A DNA stretch of 64,000 nt from Agarivorans sp. TSD2052 (lineage in GTDB: Bacteria; Pseudomonadota; Gammaproteobacteria; Enterobacterales; Celerinatantimonadaceae): positions 1,229,501 to 1,293,500 of the forward strand of contig NZ_CP096670.1 in assembly GCF_023238625.1 (NCBI RefSeq). The letters run 5' to 3'. This document shows, in pieces, positions 1 to 8,569 of the stretch. Made by a program: the position numbers and the translations under genes. The notes below the pieces were generated by a model. It worked only from the letters and a program-made list of their open reading frames with translations, did not search any database and was not told the DNA's origin. Numbering within the stretch: the stretch's first letter is position 1; each line of letters begins with the position of its first letter.

Positions 1-1725
1 TTACAACTGCGAGATTATCAGCAAACATCGGTGGAATCGGTATTAACCCATTTTCGCCAAAGTGATGACGCAGCAGTGTTGGTTTTACCCACTGGGGCCG
101 GGAAAAGCATCGTTATCGCCGAGCTAGCCCGTTTAGCAAAACATCCTATCTTGGTGCTCGCGCATGTCAAAGAGCTGGTGGAACAAAACCACAGTAAGTA
201 CCAAGCTTATGGTTTTCAATCTGGTATTTTTGCAGCGGGTTTAGGGCTTAAGCAAAACCAGTTTTCAGTTACCTTTGCTAGTGTGCAATCGCTAAGCAGA
301 AACCTCGAACAATTTGCGGGCTATTATTCCTTAGTGGTGATTGATGAGTGTCACCGTGTGAGTGACGAGAGTGACAGCCAATACCAAGTTATTATTGAAC
401 ATTTAAAACAGCAAAACCCCCAGCTTAAAGTGTTGGGTTTAACCGCCACCCCTTATCGGTTAGATAAAGGCTGGATTTACCAACAGCATTACCATGGTTA
501 TGTACGAGGCAGTGACAAAGCTTGGTTTAAAAAGTGTATTTTTGAGCTGCCCTTACGGCATTTAATTAGTCAAGGCTATCTTACTCAACCGGTCGTGGTT
601 GATGCACCTGCCGCACGTTATCAGTTTGATGAACTACCAAGCCAATACAATGAAGCGCAACTAGACCAGTTTTTATCGGGTTGCCCACGGGTGACACAAG
701 CCATTTGTAAACAGTTATTGCATTTGGCTGAAGAGCGCCGCGGGGTAATGGTATTTGCTGCTACGGTTAATCATGCTAAAGAAATCGCTCATTATTTGCC
801 TGATGAGCAAACGGCGGTGATTACTGCTAATACACCAAACCTGCAGCGTGACCAGTTAATTGAGCAGTTTAAACAGCAGCAGCTTAAGTTTTTGGTTAAC
901 GTATCGGTGCTCACAACTGGCTTTGACGCACCGCATGTCGATCTGATTGCCATTTTACGCCGCACTGCATCGGTTAGTTTATATCAGCAAATTGCAGGCC
1001 GCGGTTTGCGTTTGTTTGAAGGCAAAAGCGATTGTCTAATTGTTGATTATGCGGGCAATAATTACGATTTATACCAGCCCGAGATCGGTGAAACTAAACC
1101 CAACCCAAATAGCACCTTAGTACAGGTGAGTTGCCCACAATGTGAGTTTGCCAATATGTTCTGGGGGATGACCGACAAAGACGGCGACATTATTGAGCAC
1201 TATGGCCGCCGTTGCCAAGGCTTAGTCGAAGACGCCACAAACCCAACTCTTCAAGTGCAGTGTTTATATCGTTACAAATACAAACAGTGCTCGCAATGTA
1301 ATGCTGAGAATGACATAGCAGCACGGCAATGCCATAGCTGTGGTTTTCAGCTAATCGACCCCGATAATCAGCTTAAAGATGCCTTACAGCTCAAAGATCG
1401 AACTGTGCTTAGGTGCAGTGGCATGTCTGCTAGCAGTGAGGGGAATAAGCTAAAGCTTATTTATCACGATGAAGATGGCGCAGAGCTAAGTGAATCCTTT
1501 AACTTTGATTACGCCAAAGCCAAGCAACAGTTTAATACTGTTTTTGCTCGACGCGTCGAGGGAACTAAGCGTGATGTGAGTAGCGCTTCACAAGCAGAGC
1601 AGTTAATTGGCGGTATAGTTGCCCCAGACTTTGTCATCGGCAAAAAGAAAAAGCATTACTGGGTTATTGAACACCGTATTTTTGACTACCAGGGCAACTA
1701 TAGAAAGGCTAATCAGCAATTTTAA
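1..1725 (+). CDS. radD: RadD-like superfamily 2 DNA helicase, 5' end outside the window
   Basis: The reading frame is open from base 1, so the gene starts upstream. The first residues (LQLRDYQQTSVESV) match the usual RadD N-terminus, so little is missing. The helicase motifs follow in order: Walker A PTGAGKS, DECH motif II, motif III LTATP, motif V TTGFDAP and motif VI QIAGRGLR. A C-terminal zinc-binding part has CPQC, CSQC and CHSC pairs. RadD (YejH) of E. coli is about 586 aa and acts in double-strand break repair and RecA-mediated recombination; the sequence is strongly reminiscent of it along its whole length. It is transcribed alone. A short CAAATGGG/CCCATTTG dyad at 1759-1788 lies downstream but lacks a U tract, so termination there is uncertain. 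Confidence 0.93.
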   Translation, partial: LQLRDYQQTSVESVLTHFRQSDDAAVLVLPTGAGKSIVIAELARLAKHPILVLAHVKELVEQNHSKYQAYGFQSGIFAAGLGLKQNQFSVTFASVQSLSRNLEQFAGYYSLVVIDECHRVSDESDSQYQVIIEHLKQQNPQLKVLGLTATPYRLDKGWIYQQHYHGYVRGSDKAWFKKCIFELPLRHLISQGYLTQPVVVDAPAARYQFDELPSQYNEAQLDQFLSGCPRVTQAICKQLLHLAEERRGVMVFAATVNHAKEIAHYLPDEQTAVITANTPNLQRDQLIEQFKQQQLKFLVNVSVLTTGFDAPHVDLIAILRRTASVSLYQQIAGRGLRLFEGKSDCLIVDYAGNNYDLYQPEIGETKPNPNSTLVQVSCPQCEFANMFWGMTDKDGDIIEHYGRRCQGLVEDATNPTLQVQCLYRYKYKQCSQCNAENDIAARQCHSCGFQLIDPDNQLKDALQLKDRTVLRCSGMSASSEGNKLKLIYHDEDGAELSESFNFDYAKAKQQFNTVFARRVEGTKRDVSSASQAEQLIGGIVAPDFVIGKKKKHYWVIEHRIFDYQGNYRKANQQF

Positions 1726-1864
1726 TGTGATGCTAAAGCTCTCGCGGGGTGTTTGCTGCAAATGGGGTATGGCTTTTGATCCCATTTGTCATTATCTTGA
1801 GTAGACTATCTATTTTAGTGTCAGTAAACCCCCTAAGCTTCTAATAACTAACAAGGATGTTAGC

Positions 1865-4597
1865 GTGTATTGCTCTTCTACTGTGTCCAAATTTTTTCTT
1901 TCGAGTCTAGCTATTTTGTCTTTAGTTGCCTGTGGCGGCGGGGGGGGCGATGGAGGCGGAACTTCTATTTCTACGCCGGAAGTATCAGCTGAATTACTGA
2001 TGGAACAATATCAAGGTAGCACTAAAAGTGCTTCGCTAACCGCCGACGATATTTATCCCACCCTTCAATACTTGTTTAATGGCGATACTACTCCTCTATT
2101 ACAAAGCTCGGCAAAACACCGAATCAATAAAGTAAATCGCGCTAAGTTAGCGAGTGACACGGTTAGTGCCCGCGCATCAGAAACCCAAAGTTGTCCTTAT
2201 GGTGGAAGTGTAACCATTTCAGAAAATCTAAATCAAAACACGGGCGTGGGTAAATACCAGGAAAACTATAAAAATTGTGATGATGGCTCCGTCGTATATT
2301 CGGGCCGAATCGTTTTCGATTATCATAAGTGGGACTTGAGCTCTTTACAGCCAATAAACTTCGATATTTATTATGATGATTTTCGTGAGCAATCAGGTAC
2401 TGAATTTACTCTTCTACGTGGGGTTGTCGACATTTCCGGAATGTCGACCTGTGAGCAATCGATAACATCTAATATGTTGCTGACTACAGATAAAGTATCA
2501 GTATTAGAAAAAGACTTAGTTGCTACTTATTATTCTTGTATTGATGACGACGAACAGCGTATCGCTGGTCGCATTTATTTTTCAGATAAGGGCTATGTAG
2601 ATTTAGTCACTCCAGAGCCTATCGTAGTTGATTACGATGATAATTTGCAAAGTGGAACGCTAACTTTAACTAGCGAGCGAAGTGAAGTTGTACTTAACGC
2701 TGACAATGCTTTTGTGCACGTTTCTGTTGATAGCAATCGAGATGGAATGCTTGAAGTCGATACCAAGGTACCTGCTTGGTACTTAAACGATCAGAACTAT
2801 AGTGATATCGCTGATGATGATGGCGATGGTATTCCGAACTCTTGGGAAATAGCTAAGGGCTTAGACCCCAACTTTTCAAATGATGGCGTTGATTCTGATC
2901 AAGATGGTTTTATCGATTACTACGAGTATTTAGCTGACCGAGACCCAAAGGATTTTTATTCATACCCTTATTTTGATGTATCAATATATAATTATTTAGA
3001 AACCCTGTTTGTCGAAGAAAACGCAACCATAGACTTGTATCTCTACGGTGCAGTCGACCAAGGCTTATTGCCTTTGGTTAATGGTGTGCTAATTACCATG
3101 CCATTGCCTTCGGTGCATTCTTGGTCTGTCTCTAGCAGTAAGCATGGTTGTGTCATTGAGGAGTCTGAAGATGGCTCCCAACTTTTGAGTTGCCCTAACA
3201 TTGATTTATCTAATATAGAGAGTTTCGCCGGAGATGATTTATTAGTTCAGTTGAATGTAGTTTTTAAAGACACAACGATAGTTAATACTCAAGCTAATTT
3301 GGATCTGGATTTCCCATTTAGTCGCAACAGCTTAAATATGTATATTGAACCCATACGCAGTGATTTAGCGCTTTGGGTGTCTGATTATCAACTGGGGTTT
3401 GAGCTTGGAACACTCAAAGATAAATTTGATTATAGCTTTCGTGTTAACGCTGACCCTAGAGGCAGTATTTATGCAGATAGAGGGAATATTCGTGGCAAAC
3501 TAAACAGCCACAATCTCGGCCTTTCGATAGCATCTGTTTCAGTCGATTACTCAAATGCTAAATGCACGGTTAGTGAGCTTGAGTTTGAGTGTTTCGATAT
3601 ATCTTGGTGGGATGAATTTACAGTTCAGCTAAATAAGCCCGCCGCTATGGGGAAGGCAGAGTTAGAATTAGAAGTAGATACTATTTACCGCCCCAATTTG
3701 ATTCGAACCACTCAATCTCATACTTCATTTTCTTTTGGGCAGAATATGTCCGTGCTGCAGGCCGTTATTGATAATGCTACTACAATTGATGTGGATGTCG
3801 AATCAGGTATTTACCTCGGACATTTATCAATAGATAAACCGCTACAGCTTAAGGCAAACCCTAATGTTGAGCTATGGTTGCAGCCAGAAGAATCAGACTA
3901 TTATGCAGAGGGCGCGATAACATCAAATCATTTTTTAAGTCTTGATGGCTTTGCTGTCTATTTAGGTAATAGTAACTTTCAAATAGCCAGCGGGGCTTTT
4001 ACAAATAATCGATTCTACTTAGATGGTAACTCAGGAGGAATAATTGTTAGCTCTGGAGGTCTGCTATTCAATTCGAATAAAGTTGTGCAAAGTAGCGTTG
4101 AGTACTCATCTTACCTTTCTCTGATTGAATCTCAGGGCGATACGTCAATTGATAACAACTTATTTAGTTTTGAAAGTGACAACAGTGTGTACATTTGGAC
4201 CAGTGGTTACTGGGCCAGCAGTAATACCGTTATTCAAAATAACACGCTGGTGAATGTTTACGGCGTGATTAACTACACTACTGAAACCCGGCCAGTTTTT
4301 CAAAATAACTTGGTTGTTCGTTTGTTGGAACCTGACTATTCTGATGAATATTTTTTACAATACGTCAGTGACGAAAATAACATTCTCCCCAATCGTTACA
4401 CTGAGTATGCCAATGCAAACAACATCTTCACCGACACTCCTGGGGTAGATCCTGAAAATGGCTATCGCTTATTGCCTGATTCTATTGCCATCGACAACGG
4501 CTTGGACTTGAGCGATTCGATCACTACCGACCTAGATGGTAACACTAGGCCAAGTGGCAGTGCCTTTGATATTGGTGCTTACGAATACCAGTACTAA
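1865..4597 (+). CDS. Large surface lipoprotein with calcium-type repeats and a beta-helix C-terminus
   Basis: This is a 910-aa protein starting at GTG, with AAGGA about ten bases upstream. It has a lipoprotein signal with lipobox LVAC (Cys23) followed by a glycine-rich linker. Residues about 315-365 hold two Asp-rich thrombospondin type-3-like repeats (DDDGDGIPNSWE, DSDQDGFIDYYEY), which usually bind calcium. From about residue 620 the protein looks like a right-handed parallel beta-helix. It ends with a DLDGNTRP...DIGAYEY segment typical of the 'choice-of-anchor Q' C-terminus of beta-helix surface proteins. The substrate or ligand is not visible: it could be an adhesin or a polysaccharide-binding protein, and I see no catalytic motif. 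It is monocistronic and ends at a strong shared terminator. Confidence 0.8.
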   Translation: MYCSSTVSKFFLSSLAILSLVACGGGGGDGGGTSISTPEVSAELLMEQYQGSTKSASLTADDIYPTLQYLFNGDTTPLLQSSAKHRINKVNRAKLASDTVSARASETQSCPYGGSVTISENLNQNTGVGKYQENYKNCDDGSVVYSGRIVFDYHKWDLSSLQPINFDIYYDDFREQSGTEFTLLRGVVDISGMSTCEQSITSNMLLTTDKVSVLEKDLVATYYSCIDDDEQRIAGRIYFSDKGYVDLVTPEPIVVDYDDNLQSGTLTLTSERSEVVLNADNAFVHVSVDSNRDGMLEVDTKVPAWYLNDQNYSDIADDDGDGIPNSWEIAKGLDPNFSNDGVDSDQDGFIDYYEYLADRDPKDFYSYPYFDVSIYNYLETLFVEENATIDLYLYGAVDQGLLPLVNGVLITMPLPSVHSWSVSSSKHGCVIEESEDGSQLLSCPNIDLSNIESFAGDDLLVQLNVVFKDTTIVNTQANLDLDFPFSRNSLNMYIEPIRSDLALWVSDYQLGFELGTLKDKFDYSFRVNADPRGSIYADRGNIRGKLNSHNLGLSIASVSVDYSNAKCTVSELEFECFDISWWDEFTVQLNKPAAMGKAELELEVDTIYRPNLIRTTQSHTSFSFGQNMSVLQAVIDNATTIDVDVESGIYLGHLSIDKPLQLKANPNVELWLQPEESDYYAEGAITSNHFLSLDGFAVYLGNSNFQIASGAFTNNRFYLDGNSGGIIVSSGGLLFNSNKVVQSSVEYSSYLSLIESQGDTSIDNNLFSFESDNSVYIWTSGYWASSNTVIQNNTLVNVYGVINYTTETRPVFQNNLVVRLLEPDYSDEYFLQYVSDENNILPNRYTEYANANNIFTDTPGVDPENGYRLLPDSIAIDNGLDLSDSITTDLDGNTRPSGSAFDIGAYEYQY

Positions 4598-4612
4598 TGT
4601 AGCGTTATAACG

Positions 4613-4646
4613 ATCAATAAAGCGGCTTAATAGCCGCTTTATTGAT
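4613..4646. terminator. Bidirectional terminator between convergent genes
   Basis: A perfect 15-bp stem (4613-4627 with 4632-4646) encloses a TAAT loop, with A/T-rich outer arms on both sides. It lies between the lipoprotein gene (+) and the phosphoribosyltransferase gene (-), so it can serve both. Confidence 0.9.
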
Positions 4647-4660
4647 ATTTGAAGCTAGTG

Positions 4661-5266
4661 TTAGCCGAGTAACTCAGGTTTTATTAACGGCGCCACAAAG
4701 CCCTTGTGTTGTTTTATCTCTTCTACGCTTAAGCCGGTTAACTCATAGGGAAAGACCAACCACTGCTCGGTTTGATGCAAGCAAAAATCGGGTGTTAGCG
4801 ATGTTTGGTTAAACTTTGGGCGCTCCCATAAGGTGGCTATTTTCACCTGGCGGGGCATATTGAGTTTTAGTTTTGCTTTTAAGCGATTAATCACCGCCGC
4901 AACATTATGGCCACTGCTAAATACGTCATCTACAATCAATAAGCTGTCGTCAACGTTTAGGTTCTCTAATAGATACTGAATACCATGAACCCTGATTGAC
5001 TCGGGCGCTTCTAGAATTTGCTGGTAATTGGCTTGCCCTTGATAAGAGGTGCGTACTGAAATATGGTCTGTTTTTACCCCCAGGGTTTGCAGGCACTCTT
5101 GTACGTAAATACCCACAGCACTGCCACCCCGCCAAAGGCCCACGATGAAAGTGGGGCGAAAGCCGCTCTCAAAAATATGCACCGCTAAACGAAATGAATC
5201 TTGAATCAGCGTATCTTCATCTAAATAGCGTTTTTCCAGTTGGGCTGTTGGTTGGCTCATTGGCAT
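4661..5266 (-). CDS. Type I phosphoribosyltransferase, hypoxanthine-type paralogue A
   Basis: This 201-aa protein has the PRPP-binding signature LLIVDDVFSSGHN near residue 110 and an early WRGGS motif, as in hypoxanthine/xanthine phosphoribosyltransferases. Members transfer phosphoribose from PRPP to a purine base for salvage, but the base cannot be read from the sequence. It is about 40% similar by eye to the protein encoded at 5357-5926 on the other strand, and the two genes diverge from a 90-bp region. Relative to paralogue B it carries an N-terminal extension (about 12 aa) and an insert near residues 75-90. It shares the 4613-4646 terminator. Either the first ATG or the second one (Met3) could be the start. 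Confidence 0.85.
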   Translation of the reverse strand: MPMSQPTAQLEKRYLDEDTLIQDSFRLAVHIFESGFRPTFIVGLWRGGSAVGIYVQECLQTLGVKTDHISVRTSYQGQANYQQILEAPESIRVHGIQYLLENLNVDDSLLIVDDVFSSGHNVAAVINRLKAKLKLNMPRQVKIATLWERPKFNQTSLTPDFCLHQTEQWLVFPYELTGLSVEEIKQHKGFVAPLIKPELLG

Positions 5267-5322
5267 GGAAAGTATCCTTGAGTTAACGGGTTCTATAATG
5301 ATAGTTTTATACTACACCTTTG

Positions 5323-5343
5323 ACTGAAAGGTCAGTTTTTTTT
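5323..5343 (+). promoter_or_regulatory. Possible small leader terminator/attenuator before phosphoribosyltransferase B
   Basis: ACTGA (5323-5327), AAGG loop, TCAGT (5332-5336) is followed by a run of seven Ts, and the gene starts only 14 bases later. The stem is only 5 bp, so an attenuator role is inference. A TATAAT at 5294-5299 upstream could be the -10 of this transcript. Confidence 0.3.
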
Positions 5344-5356
5344 ATAGCAGGTAATT

Positions 5357-5926
5357 ATGAGCGACAAACTTTATATCACCGGACAAGACTTACTGGAAGA
5401 TTCATTTCGTTTGGCCGAAAAGGTGCTAGCAAGTGGCTTTAAACCTAGCTTTATTATTGCGGTATGGCGCGGAGGAGCCCCCATAGGGATCGCTGTGCAA
5501 GAGTTTTTAGCTTATCACGGCATTGAAAGTGACAATATCGCGATCCGCACTTCTTCATATGCTGCGGCTATTGACAGCCAAGCCAAGCAAGTAAAGGTCT
5601 ATGGCCTTAATTACCTAGTCAAGCATGTGCAGCAGCACGACCGTCTACTGATTGTTGATGACGTATTTGATACAGGGCGCTCTATAGAGGCGATCATTGG
5701 TGAGCTAAGCCGCTTAGCGAGACTTAATACCCCCAAAGACATTCGTGTAGCAGTGCCGTATTTTAAACCTGAACGTAATAAAACTGATCGCATTCCAGAT
5801 TATTATCTACATGAAACCAGTCAATGGTTAAAGTATCCGCATTCACTGGAAGGCTTAAACCCCCAAGAAATCGCTCAATATCGCCCTGAGTTATACCAGA
5901 TCATCAAAGACCATTTGCCAGAGTAA
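5357..5926 (+). CDS. Type I phosphoribosyltransferase, hypoxanthine-type paralogue B
   Basis: This 189-aa protein has the PRPP loop LLIVDDVFDTGRS and the same WRGG motif as its neighbour on the other strand. The classical VDD-x-DTG form of the PRPP loop is kept here, whereas paralogue A has VDDVFSSGHN. The family salvages purine bases using PRPP. The start has AGCAGG seven bases upstream. A 102-aa gene of unknown function follows after 27 bases and is probably co-transcribed. Having two diverged copies back to back suggests different base preferences or a hetero-oligomer, but this is inference. Confidence 0.87.
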   Translation: MSDKLYITGQDLLEDSFRLAEKVLASGFKPSFIIAVWRGGAPIGIAVQEFLAYHGIESDNIAIRTSSYAAAIDSQAKQVKVYGLNYLVKHVQQHDRLLIVDDVFDTGRSIEAIIGELSRLARLNTPKDIRVAVPYFKPERNKTDRIPDYYLHETSQWLKYPHSLEGLNPQEIAQYRPELYQIIKDHLPE

Positions 5927-5953
5927 CTAGTCACTGTAAAAGGAATTCAAAGC

Positions 5954-6262
5954 ATGGATGTTTCTAAACAGCAATTTCAGCAGCTATGTTATGAGAAGTT
6001 GCTGACCTTATTTACCCAATCTAAACTCGAGACGAGTAGCCCGCAAATAAAGGGGCGGGTAGAAGGCTTCATTCATGCGGGAGAAACCTTAGGATTACTG
6101 GATAAGGCCACCAGCAATCAACTGATGGAAAAGGCTCATTTACAAATCTTTGGCGAAAGTATCATTGATCGACAAGCCCACAAGCAAGCAATAGCTAAAC
6201 TGGATGAAGATTGGCTGAATATCCCGACTTTTGAGCGGCTGAATAAGGCTAAACTTACCTAG
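5954..6262 (+). CDS. Conserved-looking small protein of unknown function
   Basis: This 102-aa soluble protein is rich in Gln, Lys and Leu and is predicted by eye to be mostly helical. I recognise no family, signal peptide or metal-binding motif. An AAAAGGAATT ribosome binding site lies upstream, and the gene follows phosphoribosyltransferase B by 27 bases with a hairpin after its stop, so it reads as the last gene of a two-gene operon. A link with purine salvage is only suggested by position. Confidence 0.65.
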   Translation: MDVSKQQFQQLCYEKLLTLFTQSKLETSSPQIKGRVEGFIHAGETLGLLDKATSNQLMEKAHLQIFGESIIDRQAHKQAIAKLDEDWLNIPTFERLNKAKLT

Positions 6263-6283
6263 TGGCTAGTATTTTTTGTTAGT

Positions 6284-6323
6284 GAGCGCTTATTCGTTAG
6301 GGCTTAGGCTAAAGCGCTCTTTT
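6284..6323. terminator. Probable terminator between convergent genes
   Basis: GAGCGCTT (6284-6291) pairs with AAGCGCTC (6312-6319) across a 20-base loop and is followed by TTTT. It separates the small-protein gene (+) from the sulfotransferase gene (-). The long loop makes it weaker than the others in this window. Confidence 0.5.
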
Positions 6324-6341
6324 GCTGATTTATACGCTATT

Positions 6342-8066
6342 TTATCCAACTTTTTGATATTCAAACTGTTCAATAAACTCATTGATCAGTGGGATATGGG
6401 GGGCAAGGTGTTGATGGTAATTAAGCCACTTGTAGCGTGATTCTGTATAAATAGGCTTTACTACCTGGTTGCTTGAAGCCGATAGCACGATTTTCTTTTG
6501 TGCGTGTTTATCGAAGTGTAAACAGTTTGCGCTTGGCTCCAGCCCTAAAAATTCAAATACTTTGCTCGCTTCTTGCTCTAGGTTGTCGACTAAGTCTTCA
6601 TAGCGTACAAAATGCATGTTTAAGTTGAGCTCGTTTTGGTAGCGCTTAAACAGGGTAAACACTTGCTGGTAACGCTTGAAGCAGTCTTCTAAACGGTTTA
6701 GCCGAGCTTGTTCTTGGTTGTTGGCTGAGTTTTGTTGGAAGTTACTTAAGCACGTATCGGCGGGGTGGCGTAAACAAAAGATAATTTTGGCATTTGGAAA
6801 TAGACTTACTATCAGCGGTATATCAATGGTGTAAAGGGGAAATTTATCGATAAGGCAGTTGCTTGTACTTAACTCGATATTGATTGAGTCTAAATAACTA
6901 AAATACTCTTGGCGAAGCAAGCTTAACTCTTGTTCAGTTAAGCTGGGCAAATCTTGTGGGTAACGTTTCTTCAGCTGTAGGCTGAATGCCTCAGTAACGT
7001 TAAACAATGAGCGGGTTTCACTCAATGTTGTCACCTTTTCATGGGTATCTAAGATGTTTTCTAGCAGGGTTGTGCCCGAGCGATTAAAGCCCATCATAAA
7101 TACCGGTTGTGCACCTGTTTCCTTGTTCGCTTCGGTTGGTTTTAAGAAAGAAAGATCAAGCTTTTGGTAAAGTGCGACTTTATCTTTTAACACTAAACTT
7201 TGCGCTCGTTGGTGGTTTAATTTGGCCATAGCCGTGAAATCGACAAAGGCTTCAGCAAACTGTTGCTGCTTATCGTAGGCTTCTGCGCGTAGTTTATAAG
7301 CGGCTTTTTTACGCATAAAATCTAAACGTTCAAGTCGTTCATTACATAACAATTCAATGACTTGTTGGTGCTTATTATCTCGTGCTGCTAACTCTGCTTG
7401 GTAATAACTAATCCATGCTTTATTGACAAAATCTAATTCGGCTTGTTTTAGCAGTTGGGCCGCTTTGTGGTGCTCTCTAATAAACATTAAGGTGTCTATG
7501 GAGAACTCCAATTGCCACTCTTCAACAAATGTTGAGTGTTCGAGTAAGGCCTCTATACGCGCTAGCGCTATTTGTTTTTGATTCTGTTTTTTTGCCGCCG
7601 ATATCAATAAGGCTTGGGCTGGGGCGAAATACCCTGACCAGCTTTGCATCTTTTCCGCTAAGGCTTCTAGCTCTGAATAGCGGTCTTCATCTAAATAGCA
7701 TTCACCTAATGAGGCGGCAATGTTGGCATTGCCAATACTGCTGTCATAGTTAAAGCACTGCTGATATGAGGCAATTGCGGCTTGAGTAAAGCCTAGTGCT
7801 TTTTGGGCATTACCAATATTTTTGTAGGTAGCATTTCTTTGTTGGTCATTTTCAGCATAGGCTAGCAGGTTTTGGTAATGAGTTAATGCGCGGTCAATTT
7901 TTTGTTGCTGAAACAGCGCATAGGCCTCTAACTCAAGGCTTTTATAGTCTTGCTGTGATTTTAGCTTGTTGATCTTGTTTATGGTTGAAATAGCCTGGCT
8001 GTACTTGCCAGCTTGCAGGGCCTTAACCGCTTTTTCCATAATGGCGTGCCGCATCTCGGGCTTCAT
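6342..8066 (-). CDS. TPR-repeat sulfotransferase
   Basis: This 574-aa protein has an N-terminal half made of tetratricopeptide-like helical repeats (about residues 10-310) and a C-terminal sulfotransferase domain. The PAPS 5'-phosphosulfate loop GFNRSGTTLLEN lies near residue 325, and a 3'-phosphate-binding segment (CLRHPADTCLSN) near residue 430. The family moves sulfate from PAPS to a hydroxyl or amine on a carbohydrate, peptide or small molecule; the acceptor is unknown. I chose the ATG at 8066 because AGGA sits six bases upstream; a TTG at 8087 would extend the frame but lacks a binding site. It stands alone, with no glycosyltransferase or sulfate-activation gene in the neighbourhood. Confidence 0.85.
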   Translation of the reverse strand: MKPEMRHAIMEKAVKALQAGKYSQAISTINKINKLKSQQDYKSLELEAYALFQQQKIDRALTHYQNLLAYAENDQQRNATYKNIGNAQKALGFTQAAIASYQQCFNYDSSIGNANIAASLGECYLDEDRYSELEALAEKMQSWSGYFAPAQALLISAAKKQNQKQIALARIEALLEHSTFVEEWQLEFSIDTLMFIREHHKAAQLLKQAELDFVNKAWISYYQAELAARDNKHQQVIELLCNERLERLDFMRKKAAYKLRAEAYDKQQQFAEAFVDFTAMAKLNHQRAQSLVLKDKVALYQKLDLSFLKPTEANKETGAQPVFMMGFNRSGTTLLENILDTHEKVTTLSETRSLFNVTEAFSLQLKKRYPQDLPSLTEQELSLLRQEYFSYLDSINIELSTSNCLIDKFPLYTIDIPLIVSLFPNAKIIFCLRHPADTCLSNFQQNSANNQEQARLNRLEDCFKRYQQVFTLFKRYQNELNLNMHFVRYEDLVDNLEQEASKVFEFLGLEPSANCLHFDKHAQKKIVLSASSNQVVKPIYTESRYKWLNYHQHLAPHIPLINEFIEQFEYQKVG

Positions 8067-8397
8067 TGGTTTTCCTATAGTTCGCAACTATCGATAAATG
8101 CGCATTACTTTATAACAAGCTTCAACAATATGCTGCGTCGCCTATCTCATTGCAAAACACAAATTTGGTTTCACGAAAAAACGTTATCTATTCAGCGAAT
8201 TTATTGATTAACCGGTAATTAAGCGTGATTTGGCTGTATTTTCAGCGATGAATCCTCATTCGCGGTCTTATTTGGTGCAAGACGAGGCGAATGCAGTGCA
8301 ATATATCAAACTAGTGGTGATCAAAAGTAAACTAAAAGAACGGTATAAGCCTCTATGGTTACTGCATTGTTGGGGTTTTGTGTGGTTTTTGTGTGAG
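8067..8397. other. Intergenic region upstream of the nitrite transporter operon
   Basis: No gene is seen. Two overlapping short frames on opposite strands here (8230-8457 and 8268-8462) have no recognisable product. A TTGGTGCA half-site at 8272-8279 resembles the right half of an NtrC box, but the left half is not conserved. Confidence 0.5.
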
Positions 8398-8414
8398 CTG
8401 GCGCAACATTTGCA
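8398..8414 (+). promoter_or_regulatory. Sigma-54 type (-24/-12) promoter of the nitrite transporter-kinase-cynS operon
   Basis: The sequence CTGGCGCAACATTTGCA matches the sigma-54 consensus TGGCAC-N5-TTGCA, with GG and GC exactly ten bases apart. It lies about 155 bases before the transporter start. This implies activation by an NtrC-type enhancer-binding protein, which would suit nitrogen-scavenging genes. Confidence 0.65.
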
Positions 8415-8496
8415 AAATCCTTGTTGTAGGTCAAGGACAGACCCAAGCAGCAAGTAAATCAAGAGCCAAGTGCTCTACTTGTGAAAGGTGTATCAC

Positions 8497-8508
8497 TGGT
8501 ACGTACCA
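8497..8508. promoter_or_regulatory. Perfect 12-bp palindrome in the operon leader
   Basis: TGGTACGTACCA is self-complementary and lies between the sigma-54 type promoter and the transporter start. It could be an operator or a chance palindrome, and I cannot name a regulator for it. Confidence 0.3.
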
Positions 8509-8569
8509 ATGAACACGCTGAATCAAACCGACAGTTTTACTTTACTACTAAGCAATATAGGGAAATATT

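Noticed and set aside
8272-8300. NtrC box upstream of the FNT operon
   Set aside because: Only a TTGGTGCA half-site is present; the other arm does not match, so I list it only as a half-site.
8230-8462. Overlapping short open frames (75 and 64 codons) on opposite strands before the FNT gene
   Set aside because: They sit over the sigma-54 type promoter, have no good ribosome binding site or family-like sequence, and overlap each other.
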